This document shows, one piece after another, positions 10,148 to 21,251 of a DNA stretch of 64,000 nt (the stretch's first letter is position 1; the number at the start of each line of letters is the position of its first letter). This DNA is from Fagopyrum homotropicum (Eukaryota > Streptophyta > Magnoliopsida > Caryophyllales > Polygonaceae). The notes beneath the pieces were generated by a model. It did no database searches. It had not been told where the DNA came from and worked only from the letters and a program-made list of their open reading frames with translations. Location of the stretch: contig BSWB01000004.1 of assembly GCA_033239125.1 (NCBI GenBank), forward strand, positions 28,765,501 to 28,829,500, in the 5' to 3' direction. Position numbers and translations under genes: made by a program.

Positions 10148-12699
10148 TTTATTGGACTTGATATATATATGTATATATGTAGATATGTATAGTATATGTG
10201 GATTGTTATCATGATAGACTTAAATGCTATATTCGAATTATTTATGATAACCTTATGTATAGTTATATATGTGATCTATAGTACATGTTTGGACCTTGTA
10301 TTGTTGTAATGGAATGCTGAATGTGTTATGTTGGTAGTGATATGGACTTATGACTTATATAGTTGTGTATAAGTATTCTTATTATATATGGTAGCATATG
10401 AAGTTATGAGACCTTTTAGCTAAGATGATAGTATAGTATCATCACCTTTAAGGACGATGTGGTTGGCGTGGGATAGCGTTCATACGTGGAGGAGTACGCT
10501 CAAGTATCGAGTTGAGCTTTTCGTGCTAACGAGCACCATGAAGTTTCTTGGATTCCTTAAAAGGATGTCGAAAAAGAGGAGTAGAGATGACGTAACGAAG
10601 GGCAACCAAGTAAAAGAAAACTCGAGACAACTTAAGAGGAATCAAGATGAAAGTCATACAAGAAAGGGGAGCAACATTAAAGTGTAGAAGCAGTTCTAAA
10701 GAAGCCATGATCGAACGACGACGAGACCAATGAAGACAACGAACTTAAGTTCTTCAAGAAGACGCGTGGACAACTAAAGATGCGAATTGCGGAGGAGATG
10801 GGGGCATTCTAGCAAGGTTAAAAGGCTCTGTTCCATTACGAGAAGTGAAGCTTTCATTAGATGCTCCTAAGCCTTGGAGTCAAGATGAGAAAAGTGATCG
10901 GACCATTTGTGAAAGATTTAAGATACCGTAAGTTAAGCTTACGAGGTACCAATAAGTTGAGTGTCAACATTACTAGAGTTATGAGAAGAAGGGCATGGTG
11001 GGGATTCACGTGGAGTTGACGGGTTTCCGTTATGACGATAAGGCTAAGTGATGCCAAGAAGAAAGAAGTGTGAGTATATGTTGATCCCGAGAGGATGAGA
11101 GACGCAACAAGAAGCTTCTATTGATGGAGAGACTTGAGATACCCATCAAGAGAAACATGAACGGACAATATATGAGGCTAGAATTTTGGTAAAGGTGTAC
11201 TTGAAGGACAACATGGAATAATGGTTAAGCCTATGAAAGGGAGTTATACGAAACAACAAGGCCAAGAAGATATGGTTACCTTATAAGGAAAGGAAGCGTA
11301 GAATGAAGAGGGGACTAACGGAGTTCAAGGTAGACTACCCCGAGGAGGGTAGCCTTCATGAAAATGGTAACATGGAAAGTGTAGTAGAATGGTAAGTCGA
11401 TGATCTTGGAAAGGGTCATTAATGAGTTAATCGGTGACCATCGAGAATGTACATGTGTGGGTTGTGTACTGGTGACTGTAGGTGGGAGGAGAAACACAAG
11501 ATTTGGGATCATGAAGAAGGGGAGCAAGAACGTGGAATATTCGTGGTGGTTGAATGTCGGCAGTATAGTGGTATATCAAGGGAAGTGCAAAAATCTTAAT
11601 CATGTAGAAAATTTATCGTTTTTAGCAAGTGATGGTAGCGTACCTTGTGGGGAGGGATTGTAACGATCTGATGTGATCTTCGTAGGTCATGGGTTTGTCA
11701 TTTGGAGGAACGACAAGGATCAGGGTAAAGGGGACTGGAAAGATGAAGAGAAAGGTGAGTCTTCTATGGTTATTGTGCATAAAAGGGGAATATATAAGGG
11801 GAGGCATGATATGCTTGTTCTAAGGTTATAGATGTCATGTTTTCGCGTGCCCAACTAAGTCAAGGTTTTTGTGACTTGCATGGCGAAGCCATATTGGCTA
11901 TGGTGTGAAAGGGAGGACCTAGGTTAGGGCAACGCTACAAGCTTAGAGTTTAAGATGTTAGTGCATGGTGAAGCAATGAGTGGATCTTTCAGTGATTATG
12001 GTTAGAGAAATTTCTCCTAGCGTTTCTCCACAGGGCATACTGGTACGGTTGTGAAGATTGTTCATGGAATACCAAGAGATGCTTAAGGTGAACAACAAGA
12101 GTAAGAGAGGACCAAAGTTTTGAAGTTGTTGTCGATATGGGGTGTACAAGAAGTACATGAGAGATTGAGGTTAGAACCTTTATGGTTGGTTGACAATTGC
12201 ATAAGAAAATGAAGTAAGTTCAACACCTACTAGAAGAAATGATGTCTATGGTGAAAGCTTATGTACAATACGAAGAACTCCTCCCATATATTGGAATGTC
12301 ATGTAAAGCAAATAAGATAAGGTCAATTGTTTTGAAGCACGGTTAAGTCCTACAGTTTAGACCCTTATGGATGCACATAAGTGAGAAACCTTAGAAGATT
12401 TTTACAATCATGTCATTAAAGAGGGAGAATGAGATTAAGTTAAAGGAATACTTAAATAAGGCTACAAGAGTCAAAAGACTCGAGCAAGTCGCTCGAGTTC
12501 AAGAGATGAAGAATCTCTGAAAGAGGAAGGTAAACATTGTAGCTAAAGATGGAGCAATACACATGTTTGGAGGACGTCACCCCAACAGATCGGGGTAGAG
12601 CATTAGTACCATGATCAACTACAAAGTATTAAGAAAAGGTGGTGTCGGTTACTACGTTATGTGACAAAAGAGAAAAAGACGAAAACCGAGATATCACGG
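10148..12699 (+). other. Unrecognisable decayed interior of element B
   Basis: About 2.5 kb where gag and protease would be expected. I see no credible domain in any frame. The short ORFs present on both strands (for example 10457-10687 and 11400-11663) match nothing I recognise. The stretch is purine-rich on the plus strand, as retrotransposon coding strands often are, so I take it as heavily mutated gag-PR sequence. Confidence 0.5.
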
Positions 12700-13960
12700 A
12701 TTCCAATACATCAGAATGTGGATTTTGCCACTAAGGTTGATCTTGACGCAACTCCGATGTCCAAGGCGCCACATAGGATGACACCTGTGAAGGTACGTTA
12801 GTCGAAGAAGCATTTGAACGGCCAGTTGCAAAAGCTTGTTAATACAGGTTCATTAGAACCAATGCACTGCCATAGAGAACACCAGACGTTATCTTGAACT
12901 CTGGATTTGAAGTTATATCGGAATATATCTTAAACTCTTGAAGTTGTCATGGAGAACACAAGTTTGCGAAAAGAGAGACGGTTATCTCCATTTGTACATC
13001 GATTACCGTTAGCCGAACAAGTTAACAATGAAGGACAAGTATCCCTTACCACTGATAGATGATCTACTCGACTGGTTGCAAGGGTCGGTAGTCTATTATA
13101 AGAATGATTTAAGGTATGATTGCCGCCAATTGAGAATTCGAGACTCGAATATTGCAAACACGGCATTCCGGACAATTATGGTCACTACGAGTTTTAGTGA
13201 TTCCATATGGGCTTACTAATGTCTGGATAAGATATTTGAATCTACTCAGAAAGAAGAGAAAAAGTTGTATGACAAGTTGTCTCGGGATGGCAACTCCCAA
13301 AGGACGTGGAAGAAGTTACAAGTTTCCTTGGATGTGCTTGTCATTACTGGATTTGGGGAGAGATTCTCTAAGTAACACCATTTGTGGCTAACCTACTCTG
13401 GATGACGATGAAGTATTGAGTGAGAAGAAAATTGACAATAGAGATGTGGAGAGTTAAAAGGAGATTTATTGGTGCAACTGTTTTGAAATTGTCTCGAGGT
13501 ATGATGGGTTTGAAGTGTACAAGCGGTTCTCCTAAACAAGGTCTTAATGGAGTATTAAGGAACGATTTAAAAGTAATAGCATACGTGTCTCGTGAGTAGA
13601 AGCAATGTGAAGTAAAGTACTACCATTCATTACTTGGAACTCACGGCAAGAAATGAGAAAACGTAACATCAAAGTAGGTTTGACCAGAACCAAAGACAAC
13701 GGTGTAAATTGAAAGTTTGATCTTCCTTGTTTGAGACTATCAAAGAGAAACATAATGGAAATACCGTATTGAGAAATATCCGAGAAGGAAGTTGAGTTTC
13801 CGATATATCGGACCTTCTGGAGATCTTAGCGCGAGTGGGGGAAATGGTCTACCGGTTTGCGTGACCGCCGAGAGTAGAGGGTGTTCACCCGGGGTTCATG
13901 TGCATCAGTCGAGGAAGTAAATACATGACTCGAGATATGTAGTCCGTTGTGATGATCTAG
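12700..13960 (+). pseudogene. RT, RNase H and integrase-end remnants of element B
   Basis: At about 12720-12860 the translation resembles the start of chromovirus RT (DFATKVDLDATPMSKAPHRM). At 13028-13160 MKDKYPLPLIDDLLDWLQGS and then QLRIRDSNIANTAFRT match the RT finger region. A patch at 13580-13660 (AYVSRE...) resembles RNase H. The pol sequence then jumps to the integrase C-terminus at about 13800-13950 (RVGEMVYRFA, then VHPGF and RKY-like residues). About 1.3 kb of RNase H/integrase is missing and all frames are broken. Confidence 0.75.
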
Positions 13961-14256
13961 TCGAGACGAGAAGTCAATAAGGCTAACTGGAAGACGCAGG
14001 ATAGTATCTTTAGTCGAGTTTTACGCAGGATTAGCGACATCTATAGGACCGTCGGGTTAGTCCCGAGATCTACCCTTGGTTACTCTTATGTGACTTCTGA
14101 CATGATGTGTTATGTGTGTTTCCTATGTGTATATCTTGCGAGTCTTGATGTGTTTAGGCGAGTAGACTTTGGATTAGAAGGGCCATAGTCACCACGTTAT
14201 AGTGTTCTGAGAGTGTATCGAGACACGTTTGTTTGAGAGTTCCGCGTTTATCAAAT

Positions 14257-14284
14257 TTCGGGATGAAACTTTTCTTTAGGAGGA
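14257..14284 (+). other. Polypurine tract region of element B
   Basis: TTCGGGATGAA (14257-14267) is followed by TTTAGGAGGA and then the LTR start TGTAACACC at 14290. This corresponds to the arrangement at the 3' ends of A and C. Confidence 0.75.
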
Positions 14285-14289
14285 TCCGA

Positions 14290-16956
14290 TGTAACACCAC
14301 GTTTATTTGGGTACGTTCCAACTTTGATTTTCTCCATGCCATCGATTCGTTATATCTCGAGTTCTTATTTAAAGAATATTTTTTTTGTAGATTTGAAAAT
14401 ATTTTTCCGGGTATTAGATTATTTTGGGATACATGTATGTATTCCCGTATTTTATTAATTTAATTTTGTCGGAAATCGGGATTTACCGACCCGAAAATCC
14501 CGTTCCGAATGTAAATCGAGTTAGTTAATTTTAAAAGCCCTCCTCTTTACTCTTTTATTTATTTTTCCATTTCTTCTTTCTTTCTTTTCCTTTTCTTTTT
14601 CTTTTCTTCTTCTCTCTTTTTCCTGGCTGTTGCGTGCTGTTGGACCTCATGAGGAGTGTCTCCTCGTTTTCCCTCCGCTGCAGCTTTTCCCCAGGCTAGG
14701 GCCGGCCGACTTCTCGAGCCCCGCCTCCTAGTGAAGACCCCCCAGCAGCACCCTCCCTCACTCACACTCACACTCACCCTCACCCCTTCTCATCTGCGCC
14801 ACTTCCATCTGTCTTCCCTTCTGCGACCCCTGCATCTCCCATTCTCCCCAGGTCTGCCCTGAACCCTTGCTCCCTATCTTTTCTTCTTCACCGGGACTCT
14901 GCAACTCGTTCAAGCCGATGGGAGGAGCACTGCTGTCGCTTTTCCTCCGCCAATGTTGACCTCGCCGCCTCGCCGCCTGTCCTCCCTTCTCCCCAACCTC
15001 TGTCGCGCCGGAACCCACCGCCAATAACTCCCTGTAGTCACATCTTGTTACCGCTGATACCGTTGCCAACCGCCGGAGAAACTCTTGGCCTGCCCTCTCC
15101 GCCTGCTGGAACACATCGAACGGTCGCCGCCTCTTTGCTGCCATGGAAACAAGTGGTTGAAGAAACCCTTTCCAGTTACATATGTCGTGCTTCCCTATAT
15201 TAGGGCTTAATTGCAAAAATGTCTCAGCTTTCATTAATGAATTTTGCTTCAGGTTTTGAGACTTAACTATGATGCCCTCTCTTGAAGTAATTACAAATTT
15301 GGCCCCACAAATTTAATTACAGATTTGACCCCAGAATTTAATTGCGGATTATAACCCATGTTCATATAAGTGTATTTTTGGCTCGGAAAATGGTCGAGCG
15401 GTTTTGTTTTAACCTTGGTTCGAAAATGAGTTTTTAACTTAGATTTATATAATTTGCCTTCCGTTCAAATTTAGCATATAAGCTAAATTTTCTTAGCTTT
15501 GGTGATAGGTTTGGAAGCACCCGACAAAGGCCAACAATTCCAATCTGGACATCCGTACATCGACTTCCGTCTTTTGACGTCGTGTGAGTATTCTTTTCCT
15601 CGACCTAGTTATGTTTAGTAGTAGTATCATGCTAGGTTGGATCTAGCATAACTTAGAGTGAATACCAATTAGTGGTTATGGACCTTAGGTGAGTTTTGTG
15701 AATTGTGAAATGCTGTAAGGCTTGAGGAGTTGATATCATCTTGTGAGGTTGTTTATGGCTTCAAGTTGTATGTTGAGCTTATGAGAATTTCGGGGTTGAG
15801 GTTGAAATTATGGGCTAGGATATGCGTATCCTAGCATAGTGTTGTTAGCATTGCGATCGTGGGGACAAGGCAGGTTATCCTAGTGGTGTTGTGAGTTATG
15901 ATCTTGCGAGATCCGAGGGTTTAGAAGTCTTAGGACTTCTAGCTTCTAATGAGTGTGATGTGAGCATGAGGGATTCTAGGATGCGGTCCTAGAATTGAGA
16001 GTCAAATGGTCTTGCGTAGATCATTTGTATAGAAGTCTAAGACTTCTATTGTGAGTGGGTTGTTGTTGATATAGTTATCTTCTTGTGAGCAGGTAATGAG
16101 CTTCCTCCCTAAGGAAGCAAGAGTGTTGTGAGTTGAGTGTGGTGACGAGGTAAGTCTCCGGACTTACTTAGCTTGTATTCTATGTATTTGATTCGATGTG
16201 TGTTTGGTGGTGTGTGTTTTATTGCTTTCATTATAACTTATAAACCGGAATAGGATTACCGACCTTTATATATTATTTGGCCCAAGTGTATGATAACGGG
16301 TGGTGACAACTTGTCTAGCTCTTGTGTAGAGTTAGGAGGTTCTTGGCGACTAGCCCGTGTGGTTAGACGGTCGGATGCATCCGTACCGTTCCATGCGGTA
16401 AGTGGGTGCCGAGGCGAGTTTCGAGAGATTCTCGTGTCACAAAAGAAGTTGAATTAGAACGGGATATGACCTAATAATAAAAAGATAATAACCGGACTTG
16501 TGTGTTTTGAGCATGTTATGTGTCATGTTGATGTATGTGTGTATGTGCCTTCACCTTACTTCTAATGCTGCGAATATTAGCTAACGGTTTTATTCCGATT
16601 ATTGTAGATTGCCTTGCAGGTTAGGAATGCGACAAAGAGATCCGAAAGCGTGGGCAGCCGGGGTTCCGTACATTTTAGGTGTGGGTTTTGATTGGAGTCG
16701 GGTTGTGTTTTATTCTTCGTTTATTGTGTTTGTATGCCGCGTGTATGGTGTTTGGTCTTTGGTTTTGTATATCGGCTGAAGTCTTTGTTCGTATGCTTTC
16801 GGGTTTCATTACATTGCATAAAAATGTAATTCGGTTTTGGCCTTTATTTGTGTCTTGTTGCCAGATCCGGTGAAATTGTTGTCAGGCTAAGGGTCGGGAC
16901 CTATTGTGAGGTCCCAACCCGTAGCGCCCCGAGTCCCGCGGAGTCGGGGTGTTACA
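14290..16956 (+). mobile_element. 3' LTR of element B
   Basis: 2,667 bases from TGTAACACC to GGGGTGTTACA, the only chromovirus LTR here with both ends clear on the plus strand. It has three parts: an AT-rich first 270 bases, a CT/GC-rich block at about 14560-15190 with ORFs on both strands, and an AT-rich part from 15230 that shares the hairpin array, the GTAAGT hairpin (near 16150) and the terminal hairpin (16892-16919) with the other copies. No clear TATA box is seen. The 3' flank is the minus-strand LTR of C, so B probably inserted into C. Confidence 0.85.
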
Positions 16957-19037
16957 GGAGACTTACCTCGTCCCAAACAATAATTCACAAAATGCTCTCG
17001 CTTCCCTTGGGAAGAAGCTTACTACCTGCTCACAACAAGAATTCTATATCAACAACTCACTCAACCAAGAAGTCTTAGAGTTCTACACAAATGATCTACG
17101 CAAGATCATTTGACTCTCATTCTAGGACCGCATCCTAGAATCCCTCATACTCACACCACACTCAACACAAGCTAGAAGTCCTTAGACTTCTAGACCCGAA
17201 GATCTCTCAAAACATAACTCATAACACATACTAGGATAAACATGCCTAGTCTCAACAATCTCAACGGTATCAACACTATGTTGGGATACGCATATCCTAG
17301 CCCATAATCTCAACAACCATATAACCACAACCTCAAGCCTCAAATACTCACCAGATCAACCAAACACTCAACGTCTTACAACAACGACAATCCTCAAAAC
17401 TCACCTAAGGACCAAACCACTACATGGTATTCACTCTAAGTTATGCTAGATCCAACCTAGCATGATACTAATACTAAACATTACTAGATCACGGGAAAGG
17501 ATACTCACATGACGTCAAAAGACGGAAGTCGATCATTGGATGTTGACTTTGGACTCGTTAGGCCTTTATCGGGACGCTTCCGAACCTAACACCAAAAATT
17601 AAGCAAATTTAGCTCATATGCTAAATTTCAATGGAATATGTAATATTTATATATATAAATCTAAGGAAAACTCGTTTTCAAAAGTCAACGTTAAAAACCC
17701 GGGATTAAATCTTTGAGCCATAACCGAATTAATTCAACAAAGACATAATATACCGTGTGTAAAAATGTAAGAATATCTCGTAATCAAAATCCAAAGTTTA
17801 AACTTGTAAGGACATTTTCTGGGCAACTTATACAATTTCAGAAACTTGGGCCATCTTCCGTAAATAAATCCTTGGGCCAAAATCTGTAAATTTTCCAACA
17901 GGGGTCTAAATGCAAGATTCCAAAAATGTGGGTAAAATATGTAAATGCATAATATGGGTGCTGTTTTGTGAATACATTTAATTTAAATAGGGTTTTCTTT
18001 TGAACCCAAAGCAGTATCGCTTGGCGGCTGGGAGGGGGACCTTGCGTGGCTCCGGCGAGGCTCGTGCAAGCAGGCGGTGGGGCAGGGCAGTAGGGCTCCT
18101 CCGTCGATGGCAACCACAGGAGGAATCCGGCAACAATAGGGTTGCAACAAGGCGGCATTAGCGCTTCTACGCTTGAGCCTTGTCCCGGTCGGCTCTTGCA
18201 ACCCCTGGTCCAGGACTGGAACAATGGACGTTTGTTGGTGCGCTGGTGCAGACAGACGGCCAGCGGTGACTGGATTGCAGCGGCGGCGGCGGCAGCGGAG
18301 TCTTCGAACGGTTGCTTGAGCGTATTCGTAGGGAAGGGAAGGCGGGGCGTCTTCCGGTGCGTGTCTTGCTGCTAGATCTCAGATTGGACTGAGAGAAGAT
18401 AGGTGAACAGAAGAGGAAGCAGAGGCGGTGGCTCGAGGGTGAGGTGACGAGATTCCGGCGAAGCGAAGGCGAGGGAAAACTCCTTCCCTCCGGCGTCGAT
18501 CCTGTCAGCACAAGGTGGAGGCGTCTCTTTCTCAGTCCGGCGGGGCGCTGCAGCAGAGGAGAGCGAGTGTTGTTGGTGAGGTGAGAAGCAGAAGGAGGAG
18601 AGAATTGAAGGGTTGAGACGCCACAGAGCTTCAAAGAGGAAAAGGGGAGAGAAGAGTAGAGGAGAGAGAGAGACTTCTGATGGTTGCTCTAGTGAGTGAG
18701 GTATAGTGTGAGAGAGGGAAAAGGACGACAAAAAGCTGCTCACTTACAGGCCCTAGCTTGGCGGGAGAAGGGCAAAGGCGAAATTCAACAGCTGGTACGG
18801 AAAAAAAATGAAAGAAGGAAATTAAAATAATCTCGATAAAAAATTCCCGGAACGGAAAATTTCCCGGCATTTTCCGTAATAATAATACGGAAATACGGGA
18901 ACGTATCCAAAATATAAATACACTCGGAAATAATATTTTACGCCTTAAAGTACTTTTAATAAAATATTTAAGCTAATAAACTCGATAAAAGCAGGACAAA
19001 TAAAAATCTAAAATGCGCCAAAATTTTGGGCGTTACA
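16957..19037 (-). mobile_element. Element C: minus-strand chromovirus 3' LTR, truncated
   Basis: On the minus strand the LTR starts at 19037 with TGTAACGCCC and runs down to 16957, where it stops just after the GTAAGTCTCC hairpin arm. The last 800 or so bases, to GTTACA, are absent. It is the reverse complement of the B LTR type: at 17040-17480 the hairpin array appears in opposite order. A GC-rich block at about 18000-18760 corresponds in position to the blocks in A' and B but differs in sequence. ORFs in that block on both strands are not credible genes. Confidence 0.8.
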
Positions 19038-19070
19038 TCAGATCCCCCTAAAAACAAGTTTCGTCCCGAA
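19038..19070 (-). other. Polypurine tract and 3' internal end of element C
   Basis: Read on the minus strand, TTCGGGACGAA (19070 to 19060) is followed by TTAGGGGGATC and the LTR start at 19037, the chromovirus 3' end as in A and B. Only this short internal piece of C is present; upstream of it the sequence is Cassandra, not integrase. Confidence 0.75.
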
Positions 19071-19419
19071 ACTTACAATCTCCCCCACTTAAACTCCTGA
19101 CGTCCACGTTAGGCCAAGTACCATCCACCGTGCCGAGTGACCGCCTACTAGAGCAAGCACACTCGTAACTTAGGGTTAGCTTTGATACCATCTGTAAGAC
19201 CCGAGGTCTTAGGGACGGTGTCCCCATGCCAACCATGCTCGCGGAGAAAACTTCCCAGGAGGTCACCCATCCTGAAATTGCTCCCGCACAAACACGCTTA
19301 ACTCCAGAGTTATATGTCCTCACTCTACTATTGGAAAAGAAGAATTCTTGTTGACATGGGTAGCAACCCATCCTCCCCATTCAAATGATGCGGGATACCA
19401 ATTTTTACGGGATGTTACA
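19071..19419 (-). mobile_element. Cassandra-type TRIM, 5' LTR and internal region
   Basis: On the minus strand a 227-base LTR (19419 to 19193) runs from TGTAACATCCC to CTTACA and contains a 5S rRNA-like core. It is followed by a two-base spacer, a tRNA-Met primer site TGGTATCAAAGC (19190 to 19179), a short internal region with no coding capacity, and a purine tract AAGTGGGGGAGAT (19090 to 19078). This is the full order of a Cassandra element, a non-autonomous Pol III-competent retrotransposon family. The 3' LTR is missing: only TGTAAG is seen before chromovirus sequence begins. Confidence 0.85.
19250..19310 (-). other. 5S rRNA-like core within the Cassandra LTR
   Basis: Minus-strand reading gives GGAGTTAAGCGTG (box A region) and GGATGGGTGACCTCCTGGGA (box C region), near-identical to plant 5S rRNA internal promoter sequence. 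The spacer between them has diverged. This is the hallmark of Cassandra LTRs; it is not a 5S rRNA gene because flanking 5S sequence is absent and LTR ends surround it. Confidence 0.85.
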
Positions 19420-19505
19420 AGGAAGAGGGCGACTAGACTAGTCACAACATCCGCCCATCGATAGCTACAACTCGACGAGTTAGACATGCCTCAACATCTG
19501 TTTAG

Positions 19506-19613
19506 GCACCTGTAGATGCAGCTGTAGAGGCATCAGTTCAGGCACCTGTAGATGCAGCTGTAGAGGCATCAACTCAAGCACCTGCAGATGCAACTGTAGA
19601 GGCATCAATTCAT
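19506..19613 (+). repeat. 36-base tandem repeat in the PMD pseudogene
   Basis: Three copies of a 36-base unit begin at 19506, 19542 and 19578, with a partial fourth at 19614. Each encodes a 12-residue unit like APVDAAVEASVQ. The period is a multiple of three, so expansion kept the reading frame, consistent with selection on the protein when the array formed. Confidence 0.9.
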
Positions 19614-20976
19614 GCACCCACAAAGGCTTCTAGCGAGGAGGATGTCGTACCTGCTTCACTTACTGCAGATTACGACACGGAGGAGTCTGCGCACGGTATG
19701 TCTCATTTGGATGATATACTAGAGGATGAGCACAAGGAGATACTAGTTGAGGTAGAGCAGCAACATCAGCAAAACATACAACAACAGGAGCAGGTACCTT
19801 TTGACAGGGAACATGACGACTTACCTGAGCATGTATTTGATGAGGAGCAGGTAGAGGAGGACGTACCTCCTTTATTGACAAGCTATGCTGACCACAGAGC
19901 TAGCTCTATATGGGCCGATATGGATTCCTCCGTGATTAGAGTTGTTAGGAGGGTCAACACATTTAGTAGATTACGTGAGTGGCGACGAGATGTAGATGAC
20001 CCATTTTCATGGTTTGGCTTAGCTAGACGCATCGGACTCACGGATTTGGAGGACGTACCGTTTGGCGGCGTCGATCATTGTCTGATTACGGCATTTGTCG
20101 AGAGGTGACACCCAGAGACAAACACATTTCATATGCCATGGGGGGAGATGGGCATAGCGTTGCACGATGTTTAGATCTTTATGGGACTACCAGTTGATGG
20201 AGATGCATTACTAACTTCCGTCGATGATAGTGCCCGACATGATTGGTTGATTCATCGTCTTGGGTTATCACCAGTAGAGGCTAGACGTCAGACTAGACAA
20301 CTATTCTGCGAGACTGTTAGGAGAAGAGCCGCTCAGATGTTGGACCTTCCAAAGCCTCCACATGACACTATTGCATCTGTGTATCTGTTATTGTTCATAT
20401 CGTCGACTTTGGTAGTCGACAAGTCTACCAATAGGATGCGAGGATGGCTTATTGATCTAGTACGAGATCATGTGAGGATAGAGGCGTATGCTTGGGGCAC
20501 CATGACCCTTGCTTTTCTTTACAGATGTTTAGGGGACGCCACAAGGAAGAAGGTGACGACGATGGCAAGATGTACTACACTTTTACACGTGTGGTGTTAT
20601 AAATATTTTTCTTTACATAACGTAACTTTATTGTTAAGATTAAAATTAATAAAAAATTTTTGTACAATTTTGGATTTGCGCACATTTCCCATCCTTGGGA
20701 TGTGCAGTTGTGGAGGATCTGGATTTGCTAGGTCATGCACGGTGGTCTTCAAGACTTTCTGTCCCGAAGACTCCATCTATTAGCGTAGAGAGGCTACACG
20801 CATTACGAGCTCAGTCGGACTAGATGAGGGCGGAGGATGTGTGTTTTACCCCGTATGATGATCGTGTGCTTGATTTTGGGGTAGAGTTTGGTGTTTCTCG
20901 GTATCGAGGTATCATACGGATATCTGACATAGAGGAGGCGTATATGCCGGACCGGTTCTTGAGACAGTTTGGATAC

Positions 20977-20981
20977 GTACA
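20977..20981. repeat. Target site duplication of E (GTACA), left copy
   Basis: GTACA here and at 44715-44719, directly outside the LTRs of E. Five bases is the normal duplication for Ty3/gypsy integrases. Removing E and one copy restores an open PMD frame across the site. Confidence 0.9.
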
Positions 20982-21251
20982 TTATAGCATGAATTATTGT
21001 CTATATTTTGGGACCTGTTTAGACGTTTTATCTTCAATAATCTGCATGTTTGAATGTATATTATGTGATTATATTATCGTTTCATCTACCTTTGCGGGAA
21101 TCGAGGTCTACACCAAGTTTCGTTGTAATCGTAGGTCAAATGGCACGTTTTGCATCAAAAAGGAGCAAAAGGAGCTAAGGAGTCATTGGAGCTACATTCA
21201 GGAGCTTAAGGAAGAATCTAGGAATCATGGAATTGGATTATAGATTCACTT
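20982..21251 (+). mobile_element. 5' LTR of E, first 270 bases
   Basis: Matches the start of the 3' LTR (42986 onwards) with about eight mismatches in 270 bases. The first two bases are TT instead of TG, a substitution in the terminal dinucleotide. The LTR is interrupted by D at the CACTT target and continues at 32486. Confidence 0.95.
21247..21251. repeat. Target site duplication of D (CACTT), left copy
   Basis: CACTT, repeated at 32481-32485. The undisturbed target, CACTTTGTACC, is visible in the E 3' LTR at about 43252, proving that D inserted into the E LTR. Confidence 0.95.

Larger units (their letters stand above)
19420..20981 (+). pseudogene. Plant mobile domain (PMD) gene, part 1 of 3
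   Basis: Plus-strand coding remnant of a PF10536-type plant mobile domain protein (MAIN/MAIL-like and transposon-borne relatives). An acidic N-terminal region with 12-residue repeats is followed at about 19960 by the domain start (LREWRRDVDDPFSWFGLARRIG), then GLPVDGDALL near 20183, DKSTNRMRGWLIDLVRD, and AWGTMTLAFLYRCL near 20490. An AT-rich intron is likely at about 20600-20675. The domain resumes with MRAEDVCFTPYDDRV and MPDRFLRQFGYV near 20970. In-frame stops at 19503, 20106, 20172 and 20821 kill it. Element E interrupts it after GTACA. It could be a host gene or transposon cargo. Confidence 0.8.

Noticed and set aside
18167..18743. ORFs of 155 and 123 residues on the minus strand and similar ones at 14758-15234 and 6159-6841
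   Set aside because: They overlap on opposite strands in GC-rich LTR blocks, are low-complexity (Ser, Pro, Arg rich), lack domains and show no start context or neighbouring exons.
19250..19310. A 5S rRNA gene on the minus strand
   Set aside because: Only the internal promoter-like core matches 5S rRNA. It is bounded by LTR ends, a tRNA-Met primer site and a purine tract, so it is the Cassandra LTR core.
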